A stretch of 64,000 nt of DNA from Planctomycetia bacterium. Its GTDB lineage: Bacteria; Planctomycetota; Planctomycetia; Pirellulales; Thermoguttaceae. The notes under the pieces were generated by a model. That model had not been told where the DNA came from. It saw nothing but the letters and a program-made list of their open reading frames with translations, and did no database searches. The position numbers were made by a program, and so were the translations under genes. How positions within the stretch are numbered: position 1 is the first letter of the stretch; each line of letters opens with the position of its first letter. The stretch is from positions 1 through 64,000 of the forward strand of contig JAUNBG010000011.1 of NCBI GenBank assembly GCA_030527205.1, given 5' to 3'. Shown here in pieces: positions 44,545 to 53,082 of this stretch.

Positions 44545-45408
44545 TTATTTGGGAGGAACTTCATAATCCATTGGGGGGGCCATTCCAGAGCCTGGCATGC
44601 CGGGGCCCATCATTCCAGAGCCTGGCATACCGGGGCCCATTGCAGAATTCTGCGTTGTCGCTTTTTCTTTAAATTCTCGATCAGGTTTGAAGAAGTCGAA
44701 TGAAGTATCCGTATTAATATCGGGAACTTTTGCTGCAGCAAAAGGATTGGTTCCTTCAGAACCTTCAAAAATTAAATTCGTATCGTTCTTTTTATTTTTT
44801 TCCGGTTTAACTTCTGGCTGATTTGTTGTTCCATACATTCCGGAACTGGATTTCATCATTCCGGAAGAAGGGCCAGAATTGGGCATTCCATTTTGATTAT
44901 TTGAAATTCCTGATAATAATTCGATGACAAATACAGCCGTATTCAATTGTTCAATTGCTTTGGCCAAAGGCCCGTTTTCAGCTTCGGCATAACGATCATC
45001 GGGGTCATTGAGATCATGAAAAGCTTTTCCGTCATTCAGTATTTGCGACGGAGCATAAATATCGATGAATTTTGAGCCGTCGGCAGCAGGACGATCCATT
45101 GGGCTTATTTTGGCTCTTTCTTGAAGCTTTTTGAGTTGAATCTGACGATTGCGTTCAGAGGTTGAAATAACTTTTTCATCCAGAGACTTTCGAAAATATT
45201 GAAAAACTTCAGAATCTCTATTATAAAGATCAGGAGCGATCACAACGTCTTCTTCGACTCGATTTGTTGGGTCAATGGGAGCAACAGCCGGAAGACGCTT
45301 TTTACCGGAAACGGAATCGTTCTCGGCTTGCGCTGTTAGCGGAATCGCATTGATCATCAAAGAGAGAACCAAACCGATTAAAAGGACATTGATCTTATTA
45401 TTTGACAT
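44545..45408 (-). CDS. Secreted protein with Gly/Met/Pro-rich repeat tail, unrecognised
   Basis: This 287-residue protein has a signal peptide (INVLLIGLVLSLMINAIPLTAQA, about residues 5-27). A mostly polar, charged middle includes a predicted helical stretch (SERNRQIQLKKLQERAK). The C-terminus is low-complexity, with repeats of the type GPGMPGSGM encoded by a 30-base tandem duplication at 44581-44640. I recognise no family. ATG 45408 with CAGGAG seven bases upstream is chosen over a TTG at 45426. It has its own promoter-like site upstream and a terminator downstream, so it is a single-gene unit. A Met/Gly/Pro tail could bind metal or simply be flexible. Confidence 0.68.
   Translation of the reverse strand: MSNNKINVLLIGLVLSLMINAIPLTAQAENDSVSGKKRLPAVAPIDPTNRVEEDVVIAPDLYNRDSEVFQYFRKSLDEKVISTSERNRQIQLKKLQERAKISPMDRPAADGSKFIDIYAPSQILNDGKAFHDLNDPDDRYAEAENGPLAKAIEQLNTAVFVIELLSGISNNQNGMPNSGPSSGMMKSSSGMYGTTNQPEVKPEKNKKNDTNLIFEGSEGTNPFAAAKVPDINTDTSFDFFKPDREFKEKATTQNSAMGPGMPGSGMMGPGMPGSGMAPPMDYEVPPK
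44581..44640. repeat. 30-base tandem duplication in coding sequence
   Basis: Two copies of a 30-base unit (44581-44610 and 44611-44640) differ at one base. They encode two ten-residue Gly/Met/Pro/Ser repeats at the C-terminus of the secreted protein. Confidence 0.9.
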
Positions 45409-45511
45409 AAATCTGCTCCTGAACAAAAATAATCTTTGGTTTTACCAAAACTTTTTATCGATTATTTCACGGAATTATTCTTTTGATTAAGAATGAAAAT
45501 AGACAAAATAT

Positions 45512-45540
45512 ATAATAACGTAAATCGGAAAGAATTGCAA
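45512..45540 (-). promoter_or_regulatory. Likely promoter of the Gly/Met/Pro-tail gene
   Basis: On the minus strand TTGCAA (45540-45535) is 17 bases from TATTAT (45517-45512), about 100 bases before the start codon. Confidence 0.5.
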
Positions 45541-45617
45541 GGTTTTCCATTCAAGGAAGTCGTTATTTTTGTTCTTGTTCAACAAATATATCGATTTTTA
45601 GGAATTTTCCTCCAAAT

Positions 45618-47999
45618 TTAGTCTTCCCAGGATTGATCGTCAAGCAAGACTTCTTGAAAAAGCAGTTTCATCGTTTCAACGTCAAATTCTTTCTCGGTTG
45701 TAAAACGAAGATAAACGGCATCATAATCCGCATTTGATCCGTCAACTTCCTGTTCGATTCCAATGTCAAGCAAGCGTCCAAGCGGAACTGTATTTTTGGG
45801 AACGTTTAATTGAATGCAGATGAATTCGCAATTTTTCGTATAAATTTGAACCCAGGGACGCTGCTTTTGATCTTTTTTAAGATAAAAAGGGACAATGACC
45901 TTGTTGGTCCAAACAGGCAAAGAATCAGGCGAAACTTGAGCAACGACCTCAAAAATAGTTTCGAGCAATTTCATTGGCCATTTCGGTTTATCGGAACCGC
46001 CATAACAGTTGCGAGGCGTTAAATGCCATTCCTTTCCAAGGGATCGCCAAGGCGTTAAGTCAATCGAATTATCTTTTGCTTTATCCGTAAATTGCCCAAA
46101 ACGTTCAATGGCCAAATCCAGGAAATTCCAAAACTCAGGTCGATCTATTTCTTCATAAGAATAAACCTTCAGCTCAACTTCCTGCCAAGGTCCGGTTGTC
46201 TCAACCTTGACGCGGGAAATCGTCCCATAAAGCGGAATTTCATCAATTTCGTTAAGCGGACACAAATTGAGTTGTTGTTGCAAAATATCTTTTTTGAATG
46301 TATTTTTAGCAGTTCGAAACTTCAGTTTGAGCAGCCATTCTTCTCCGGTAATCGCATGAAAAAACCAGCCAAGCGATTTTTTGTCAGCGCGAATTTCAAC
46401 AATGGTTCGATTATTCCAGTCCGTCTCGGCAAAATAATTTGATTCCTCGATTTTGTCAACAATATCATTCAGGATTTTGCCTTCCCAACGACAAGCAGTT
46501 CCAGTTCGACTGACGCGATTGACCGTATGCCAAAGTCGTCCGTCAGTTTCCCAAGGCATTTTAACGTCCGCAACATCCATTTCTGCAGCAACATCAAAAT
46601 GATCTTCCTGCAAGCGTCGAAGTTCTTCCGAATAGGCTTTGGCATCAAATAAAGAGCGTTCTTGATAAATGCCGTTTTCGAAGACCGGAATCAAAACCTC
46701 TGCAGTATAACTTTTCAAGAGGGATTTTTGTTTCATTAAAGGCAAAGCCAAACGTTTTTTTTCATAATCAACAAGTTGTTCCGGCGTTCCGGCAAAGACA
46801 AGATGTCCCCCTTCAAGTCCGGCTTCCGGCCCCAATTCGACAATCCAATCAACCGATTTGATAATATCGAGATTATGTTCGATAATAATAACCGTATTTC
46901 CAAGGTCAACGAGCCGATGAATAACGTCAAGTAATTTGCGCAAATCCTCAAAATGAAGCCCTGTCGTCGGTTCATCCAGAATATAAAGCGTTCGTCCAGT
47001 ATCGGGACGGGCAAGTTCAGTTGCGAGTTTGACCCGTTGAGCTTCTCCGCCAGAAAGAGTTGGAGCGGGTTGCCCCAACGTTATATAATCGAGTCCGACA
47101 TCGCAGAGAGTTCGTAAAATCCGAGCAATCGCGGGAATATTGGCAAAGAGTTTCAGCGCTTCTCCGCAAGACATTTCTAAAATATCAGCAATTGATCGAC
47201 CGCGATATTTTATTTCAAGGGTTTGTTGATCATAACGTTTTCCGTTGCAGGAATCACAGGTTATAAGAACATCGGCCAAAAAATGCATTTCGATTTTGAT
47301 TTGTCCCGCTCCTTCGCATTTTTCGCAACGACCGCCAGGCGCATTAAAACTGAACCGTCGAGGGGAATAACCCCGCAATTTTGCTTCCGGAAGCTGAGCG
47401 AAAAGTTGACGAATTAAATCGAATACTCCTGTATAGGTTGCCGGATTGGAAGTCGGCGTTAAACCAATTGGTCTTTGATCAACTTCGATAACTTTATTGA
47501 TTTGTTCAATGCCCCAAATATGATCGAATGATCCCGGAAGCGTTTGGCTCCGATGCAGCGTTCTAGCCAATGATTTATATAAAATGTCTTCAACCAGGGA
47601 ACTTTTTCCGCTTCCGCTGACTCCTGTAACTGCTGTAAAGGCAGAAAGAGGAAACGGAACGTCGATCGATTTTAAATTATTATGGCGAGCGCCTTGAATA
47701 ATCAGCCAGCCAGGTTCCCAAACGGGCAACAATTGCCCATAATAAAGTTCAGCGCCATTTGGAATATGACATTTTTTATATTCTTCATGGCGCCGACGCC
47801 GTTTTTTTTCCGTTTCCGACAGAAGAATAATCGAAGAATTTGTCTTTTTATCAGTTGACAATTTCGAGGATTTTTGCTGATCAGACTGTTTTTTCCTGGA
47901 AGACTCTTTGGGGAGGGATGAAGATCGAACTTTGTTTTGCGCTGTTACTGATTTCTTTGTTCGTTTTTCTTTTTTTGAGTCGTCGATCTTTTTTGCCAT
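45618..47999 (-). CDS. Half-size UvrA-like ABC ATPase with C-terminal extension
   Basis: UvrA is the damage-recognition ATPase of nucleotide excision repair and normally has two ABC modules. This 793-residue protein has a Lys/Ser-rich N-terminus (about 1-75) and then only one UvrA-type ABC module. The module shows GVSGSGKSS (126-134), a zinc site with cysteines 225, 228, 248 and 251, [16 protein letters not shown] (from about 314), [12 protein letters not shown] (338-349) and VIIIEHNLD. The layout matches the second (C-terminal) half of UvrA. About 360 further residues (430-793) have no counterpart in standard UvrA. No frame for the missing first half exists upstream. It may work as a dimer or with a full UvrA encoded elsewhere. 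Start is an ATG with a weak ribosome binding site. Confidence 0.85.
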   Translation of the reverse strand: MAKKIDDSKKEKRTKKSVTAQNKVRSSSLPKESSRKKQSDQQKSSKLSTDKKTNSSIILLSETEKKRRRRHEEYKKCHIPNGAELYYGQLLPVWEPGWLIIQGARHNNLKSIDVPFPLSAFTAVTGVSGSGKSSLVEDILYKSLARTLHRSQTLPGSFDHIWGIEQINKVIEVDQRPIGLTPTSNPATYTGVFDLIRQLFAQLPEAKLRGYSPRRFSFNAPGGRCEKCEGAGQIKIEMHFLADVLITCDSCNGKRYDQQTLEIKYRGRSIADILEMSCGEALKLFANIPAIARILRTLCDVGLDYITLGQPAPTLSGGEAQRVKLATELARPDTGRTLYILDEPTTGLHFEDLRKLLDVIHRLVDLGNTVIIIEHNLDIIKSVDWIVELGPEAGLEGGHLVFAGTPEQLVDYEKKRLALPLMKQKSLLKSYTAEVLIPVFENGIYQERSLFDAKAYSEELRRLQEDHFDVAAEMDVADVKMPWETDGRLWHTVNRVSRTGTACRWEGKILNDIVDKIEESNYFAETDWNNRTIVEIRADKKSLGWFFHAITGEEWLLKLKFRTAKNTFKKDILQQQLNLCPLNEIDEIPLYGTISRVKVETTGPWQEVELKVYSYEEIDRPEFWNFLDLAIERFGQFTDKAKDNSIDLTPWRSLGKEWHLTPRNCYGGSDKPKWPMKLLETIFEVVAQVSPDSLPVWTNKVIVPFYLKKDQKQRPWVQIYTKNCEFICIQLNVPKNTVPLGRLLDIGIEQEVDGSNADYDAVYLRFTTEKEFDVETMKLLFQEVLLDDQSWED

Positions 48000-48360
48000 A
48001 AAAATTTGCCTGAATCTCTTATATGGAATGCTAGAGTTAAATCAGAAATATTTTGTTTATTCAAGTCCGTTAAAAATTCCTGATCTTCGCGTTTATCAAG
48101 TCGACAAGGAAAGCCGGATCCAGTAAAAGCCGAAAAATTTTCCCCCAGACAGCCTGTGTTGCCGCGATATGATAATTGAAGAATTAAGAATCAAATAAAA
48201 CAACCCCAAAATGAATTCTTGAAAATATAACTTAACGATCAATTATAAGTCAATGATTGCAAAAAGAGCGTTTCCAGACGGAATTTCTCAATAAACCAAT
48301 AATCAATCAAAAAAGCGAGCAATAATCCTGACAAAACAGGAATTCAAAAAACAAGCTTGC
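48000..48360. other. Noncoding spacer
   Basis: About 360 bases separate the half-UvrA and arfB on the same strand. I see no gene, and no remnant of the missing UvrA N-terminal half. Confidence 0.45.
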
Positions 48361-48792
48361 CTATTCATTTTCAATAAAACGACGTCGTTCTTTTTTTTCC
48401 GACTTTTTGGCCTTATCGGCCAAACGTCGACGAATTGAACTTTGGGTCGGTTTTGTTGGGATTCTTGGTTTCGGTTTTTTCGACGCCGTCAATAACATTT
48501 TGGCAAGTTTATTGAGACAATCAGTCTTATTTTTGAGAGCGTCTCGAGTTAATTGGCTCATAATAATGACGTCTCCCTCTTGAGTTAAATAAGAGGGAAA
48601 CAGAAGCGAAAAACGTTGAACGACCTCTTCCGAAAGCTGTTTCGATTGCAAAATATTCCAGCGTAAAACGGCTTTGCTCGCAACTTTATTAACGTTTTGA
48701 CCGCCGGGACCGGAACTTCTTACAAATGAAAATTCAATTTCCTGGAACGATATTGAAATTTCAGGCGAAATGACTAATTCTTTTTCTTCCAT
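48361..48792 (-). CDS. arfB: Peptidyl-tRNA hydrolase ArfB (release-factor-like, GGQ)
   Basis: ArfB rescues stalled ribosomes by hydrolysing peptidyl-tRNA in the absence of a stop codon. The release-factor domain shows FVRSSGPGGQNVNKVASKAVLRW, with GGQ at residues 30-32. The C-terminal tail is Lys/Arg-rich (about 105-140), which in the family inserts into the mRNA channel. Length is 143 residues, as expected. The ATG overlaps the TAA stop of the upstream gene by one base (TAATG), so the two are translationally coupled. Confidence 0.93.
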   Translation of the reverse strand: MEEKELVISPEISISFQEIEFSFVRSSGPGGQNVNKVASKAVLRWNILQSKQLSEEVVQRFSLLFPSYLTQEGDVIIMSQLTRDALKNKTDCLNKLAKMLLTASKKPKPRIPTKPTQSSIRRRLADKAKKSEKKERRRFIENE

Positions 48793-50888
48793 TATGTTTC
48801 TTCAAAATTAATTTTTAACTGTTGACAAATCGCCAGAGCAATTTGTTCCGGATTTGTTCCTTTTCGAAGTCGAACAAAATCTTTCTCGGCATTTTTAGCC
48901 CAAGCGGCAAATTCTTCTGAATGTTTATGGCTGCACCAAGGAATATAAATCAGAAAAAGTCGAACTTCATCGTCATAAAGAAGCGGAGTAAAACGTTCGA
49001 GCGAATTTCCGTGATCCGTTTCCGACCAAAGAAGTTGAATATTGAGTTTGGATTCAATTCGTTGTTTCAAATGATCTTGAGGAGTTCCGCCAATAAAAAG
49101 CGCTTTGGCCCCTTGATAACGATCTCGTATTGCCTGAACAGCGGGCGAAAAAAGACCCGTTTCAACAGGCTCAAGCAGAAATTCTTCTTCCTGTTGCTGC
49201 TGATATAATTCGATTTGTTGAACGACATGAGCAAAAGCCGTTGTCGTCATAACTTCATCGGGAATTTGGTTAATCAGATTTTCAAGTCGTTTTCTAAATA
49301 ACAAAGAGGAATTGGGGATTTTGAAATTTTCACATAAACCGGTAACCGCTTCAATAATTTTGTTCCAATTATGAATTATTTCAGCTCGATTTCCTTCCGG
49401 AATGGTTAAATGTTTTTTGACATGAAAATCGAACTGACGTTCAAGATTTTTCATGGATTTGATCGTTTTTTTGGCTTGTTGAAAATCTTCTTTTAGAGTT
49501 TCGCATCGGGGTTGGATTTCTGTGATCAAAGAGAGATTGAGCGTATCGGTCAATTTCATATTGCGAAAAAAAAGCTCATTTTTTCGACCATAATCCAGCA
49601 AAAGTTGAAACGCGTCTCTTTGAATGGCGTCAATTCCCAAACTGAGGCCGAATTCCTGCAAAGCAGATTTAACCAGACATTGAGCGTCAGCGGCAATTTG
49701 AGCGGCTTTATGAGAAAAGCGGTTATTGAAAATGTCATTATCGGGCGAAGTCAATGAATGCAGAAGTTCAAAAGAAATATTCAATCCCTGATAACAGTCA
49801 GCCATTATCTGATATTGGTCTGGAGTCAATTGATGACGAATCGGCCAGAGAAAGACGCCAAAATCTTTTCCGAGCTGTTCCAATTCCTGATCTTTTGGAT
49901 AAATGACTTCTTGATGATTGGCTCCGGAGTTAACCAATTGAATTCGATCAATTGACCAAAGACATTGTTGACGCATAATATCAGAGCGAATGGCAATATC
50001 TTTAAATGTTTGTTCCGTAGCGCCTGATATTTTTTCATCGTCAGAATTCGATGTTTCTTCAAAGACGCTGTTAAATGTCAGAATTTGTTTGGCTTTTTTT
50101 GCGGATACGGGTTTGAGATCCGAATGCGTTTCATGATATAAAAGCGATTCCTTGTTTTCATGAATCCAGCGAATACTCGACGGAAGAACAGTTCTGAGTC
50201 GTTCTTTATTGGTTTGATATAATTGCAATAAGTCGGGATATTCCGTTTGAAGGATTGCAACGGCAGATAAAACCGGCATTTTTTTATTATGATTCAAAAC
50301 AAGCTCTTCAAGAGCTTTTCCCCAAGGCGGAATATTTTGCTCATTTTCCGATTGATAATCATTTTCAGCCGAAATGGAAACCTGAACGTCATTGGACGTT
50401 ATTTTGGCTTTTTCGTAAAATGCCCCTTGTTGAACTTGCGACTCGTCCTTAACAAAACAACTTTCAATATTAATAATATGTTCAAAATTTATTGAATGGG
50501 AAAGAGTTGGTTCGGCAAGTTTGTTTTTGATTAAAATGGTTCTTGGAACTTTTCCTGTTAAATGCCGCAAAGATCGTTTGGGATTTTCAAAACCGAAACC
50601 AAAAATCATTTCATCTGGAAGTTGATTATTGTCCATAAACATTATGGATTGCGATATGACCTCAATATTTTCGTGATCGCAAGGAATGATTTCAAAATCT
50701 GCTTCAAGAAAAAGTTCCGCAAACCGAAAACGCTCCGGAGAAAGAATCACAATTTGACGCGTTAAAAACGCATTTCGTTCTTTGAGTTCTTTATTTAACA
50801 GCGTTTTTAAATGATAAATTGTTTTTTTATTTATAAAACCGTCCAATAGTTGACCGGAAAGCAATAAGAGAGCTTGTTTTTCTTCCAT
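48792..50888 (-). CDS. Large unrecognised protein with possible NYN-like and DUF2325-like ends
   Basis: This 698-residue cytoplasmic protein is translated just before arfB. Residues 1-105 alternate hydrophobic strands and helices (QALLLLSGQLLDGFINK, RQIVILSPERFRFAELFLEADFEIIPCD), loosely like NYN/PIN nuclease-type Rossmann folds. Residues about 185-245 resemble a small winged-helix (LOTUS-like) unit. The middle is helical. The C-terminal roughly 100 residues (KALFIGGTPQDHLKQRIESKL, YIPWCSHKHSEEFAAWA) resemble DUF2325-type domains, with a GG loop and a SH motif. All three likenesses are by eye only and unverified. Coupling with arfB hints at RNA or ribosome quality control. Function is unknown. 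Confidence 0.6.
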   Translation of the reverse strand: MEEKQALLLLSGQLLDGFINKKTIYHLKTLLNKELKERNAFLTRQIVILSPERFRFAELFLEADFEIIPCDHENIEVISQSIMFMDNNQLPDEMIFGFGFENPKRSLRHLTGKVPRTILIKNKLAEPTLSHSINFEHIINIESCFVKDESQVQQGAFYEKAKITSNDVQVSISAENDYQSENEQNIPPWGKALEELVLNHNKKMPVLSAVAILQTEYPDLLQLYQTNKERLRTVLPSSIRWIHENKESLLYHETHSDLKPVSAKKAKQILTFNSVFEETSNSDDEKISGATEQTFKDIAIRSDIMRQQCLWSIDRIQLVNSGANHQEVIYPKDQELEQLGKDFGVFLWPIRHQLTPDQYQIMADCYQGLNISFELLHSLTSPDNDIFNNRFSHKAAQIAADAQCLVKSALQEFGLSLGIDAIQRDAFQLLLDYGRKNELFFRNMKLTDTLNLSLITEIQPRCETLKEDFQQAKKTIKSMKNLERQFDFHVKKHLTIPEGNRAEIIHNWNKIIEAVTGLCENFKIPNSSLLFRKRLENLINQIPDEVMTTTAFAHVVQQIELYQQQQEEEFLLEPVETGLFSPAVQAIRDRYQGAKALFIGGTPQDHLKQRIESKLNIQLLWSETDHGNSLERFTPLLYDDEVRLFLIYIPWCSHKHSEEFAAWAKNAEKDFVRLRKGTNPEQIALAICQQLKINFEET

Positions 50889-51036
50889 TTTTTATCTTCT
50901 TTCAATAAATAATTAGAGAGGTTGTTAAATAAACTAAAATTCCAAAAACAATTATTCGGACAATAATTGTTTATTGGATTCAAATGATTGAATTGTTGCT
51001 GTTATTTCAAAGAAGTTGTTGTCGGATTCAATAAAA

Positions 51037-51155
51037 TAACAGGAAGTTCTAAAAACCTGTTTTTTGTAATAAACTCAATTCAGGAAGCGTCGCAAAAACC
51101 CGTTCTTGCGGACGAGACATTCGCGTTCCAAGCGGTTTTGGGAACTCTCTTATAT
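51037..51155. repeat. Dispersed inverted-repeat element, copy E
   Basis: It begins AACAGGAAGTTCTAAAAACC and ends GCGGTTTTGGGAACTCTCTTA. The interior (TTTTTGTAATAAACTC, then GCGGACGAGACATTCGCGTTCC) matches copy G most closely. It lies between the moxR stop and the large unknown gene, both on the minus strand. Confidence 0.75.
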
Positions 51156-51185
51156 TAAATCAGTTTTGGTTATTGTCAATCTCTT

Positions 51186-52148
51186 CTAACAACCAGCAGG
51201 AATTGGAACATTATTCAATAAACGTTCAATAAGAGTTTCAACGACTTCTCGTTGATTGTCAAGTCCAAGGCTTTTGGGGATAACTCGATGAGCGAGAATC
51301 GGAACAGCAAGACTTTTAACGTCATCGGGAATAACAAAAGATCGTCCGTTCAATAAGGCAAAAGCTTGAAGAGCTCGACAAAAGGCGATTCCCCCTCGCG
51401 GACTAACTCCGGCAAACAGTTCGGAACTGTTGCGAGTTGCTTCAATCAAAGCAAGGACATAATGACGAATGGCGTCATCAATTTTTATTGTTTTGACCAT
51501 ATTTTGAATAAGTTGAACGTCTTCATTACATAAAACAGAACTGATTTGGTCGATCGGTTGAGATAATTGATGCGACTTTAAAATATCCATTTCATCGTTT
51601 CGATTGGGATATCCGATCGAAATGCGCAAAAGAAAACGATCCAATTGACTTTCTGGAAGCGGATAAGTTCCTTCATATTCCATAGGATTTTCTGTTGCAA
51701 TAACCATAAAAGGTTTAGGAATCGGATAACTGTTTCCGTCGCAGGAAACCTGGCGTTCGCTCATTGCTTCGAGCATAGCGCTTTGGGTTCGCGGCGTTGT
51801 TCGATTGATTTCATCGGCCAAAAGAATATTTGTAAAAATAGGCCCCGGCGAAAAATTGAATTCCTGAGTTTTAGGGTTAAAAATGCTTCCGCCGGTTATG
51901 TCGGCAGGAATTAAGTCTGGAGTAAACTGAATTCGGCGAAAGGTTAAGTCGAGACTTTTGGCTATTGTTCGAGCAAGCATTGTTTTACCGACGCCGGGAA
52001 CATCTTCCAATAATAAATGTTCGCCAGAAAATAAAGCGGTTAAACTCAAACGAATAACTTCTTTTTTTCCAAAAAAAGCTAACGAAATATTATCTTCCAA
52101 TTTTGTTATTAAAGTTTGAATGTCTTTTATATTGATTTGTGATTTCAT
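51186..52148 (-). CDS. MoxR-family AAA+ ATPase
   Basis: MoxR ATPases act as chaperones that help assemble or activate protein complexes, often with a DUF58 and VWA-domain partners. This 320-residue protein shows the Walker A EDVPGVGKTML (P-loop 51-56), the RIQFTPDLIPADITG loop, Walker B NILLADEINR, the sensor VIATENPMEYEGTYPLPESQLDRF and a C-terminal lid domain with VSPRGGIAF. It starts at an ATG. The usual DUF58 gene is not adjacent, so the partner must lie elsewhere. It is preceded on its own strand by a long noncoding region and followed by a dispersed repeat. Confidence 0.93.
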   Translation of the reverse strand: MKSQINIKDIQTLITKLEDNISLAFFGKKEVIRLSLTALFSGEHLLLEDVPGVGKTMLARTIAKSLDLTFRRIQFTPDLIPADITGGSIFNPKTQEFNFSPGPIFTNILLADEINRTTPRTQSAMLEAMSERQVSCDGNSYPIPKPFMVIATENPMEYEGTYPLPESQLDRFLLRISIGYPNRNDEMDILKSHQLSQPIDQISSVLCNEDVQLIQNMVKTIKIDDAIRHYVLALIEATRNSSELFAGVSPRGGIAFCRALQAFALLNGRSFVIPDDVKSLAVPILAHRVIPKSLGLDNQREVVETLIERLLNNVPIPAGC

Positions 52149-52651
52149 TTTATTTTTCTTTTTATTAATGGGTTCGACAGAAAAGAGTTAAAAAGTCGCG
52201 CTTCGGGGGCAAGACCATAATGACAGCTTGCCGACAATGCAAAAGAAAAGTCCAATTATTCTTTTTGTAATTATGTTTAAACATTCTGATTTCTTTGTAA
52301 TCATTTTTTTCGCAAATGAATCAATAATGAGGCAATGATTCCGAACAGAACGGGAATTTTTCGGGAAAACGGATCAGCGAAGCAGCTCAAGCAACTTTGC
52401 GGGTTGTTCTTCCAAGACTATTATTCGAGTTATCTGACAAAGTCGGATTTTCGCATTATTGAATCAAAGTCGATCATTTCCGGAAAAGATAAACGTTATT
52501 CGAATTTTTTAACTTGTTCGTCGGAATGGAACAAGTCAGAATAAATACAGAATAAATAATGAACAATCCTTTATTATTTTATCCGATTAATGATGAAATG
52601 CAAGAACTAAATTAATTTGTTCTTTTGACAGAAATTATTGTTCAAATTGGT
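52149..52651. other. Divergent intergenic region
   Basis: About 500 bases upstream of moxR and of the kinase promoter. A plus-strand frame of about 70 codons (52335-52544) is not supported by a ribosome binding site or by composition. No RNA gene is visible in this part. Confidence 0.4.
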
Positions 52652-52679
52652 TGACAAAGGGCAGAAGATTTTGATAATA
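52652..52679 (+). promoter_or_regulatory. Likely promoter of the structured leader and FGGY kinase gene
   Basis: TTGACA (52652-52657) is 16 bases from GATAAT (52674-52679). Transcription would start near 52686 and enter the structured element at 52797. Confidence 0.6.
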
Positions 52680-52796
52680 TTTAAGGAGTTTTATGTAATT
52701 TTTTCAAATGATCCGGGGACACATTTCAAGTCGGTTAAAATAGGCGACTTGTTTTGGAAACCTTGATATCATGAAACCTGTTTTAAAAATAGACTC

Positions 52797-52891
52797 AAAC
52801 CAATGGAAAATTCGAAAACGCTGGGACGCAAGCCCTCAACGCCAGACGGATGACCTGGGGCGAAGACCGTTGCCTCGAACGGCTTTGGTTA
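52797..52891 (+). ncRNA. Candidate structured leader RNA (possible riboswitch), unassigned
   Basis: This stretch is much more GC-rich than its surroundings. It is closed by AACCAA (52798-52803) pairing with TTGGTT (52885-52890). Inside are the box GGGACGCAAGCCC (52823-52835), a CGCCAG/CTGG helix around ACGGATGAC, and a perfect hairpin CCGTT-GCCTCG-AACGG (52867-52882). It sits between a promoter-like site and the kinase start codon 190 bases downstream, the position of a riboswitch. The GGGACGCAA box recalls GEMM-I cyclic-di-GMP riboswitches, but the remaining topology does not match, so I leave it unassigned. Confidence 0.5.
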
Positions 52892-53082
52892 AAGTTATAT
52901 AGTTTTAATTGAAACAACTTCCTTTTTTTGAATATGATATTCATAAAAGTCCGCTTTTGCTTCGGTTTTTATTGACTCATTCGCTGAATTTCCCATTTGC
53001 GAATGAATAAAGAGAATGATCATTGAATTGCGCGACAACAAAATGTCAACCCTTTCTTAATTTTATTACAAGGAGATAATCT

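Noticed and set aside
52335-52544. A 69-codon frame in the moxR/kinase intergenic region
   Set aside because: No ribosome binding site, no domain, and a composition like the surrounding spacer.
52797-52891. Assignment of the structured leader as a GEMM-I cyclic-di-GMP riboswitch
   Set aside because: The GGGACGCAAGCC box is close to the GEMM box, but the second helix and the closing P1 arrangement do not align; kept only as an unassigned structured RNA.
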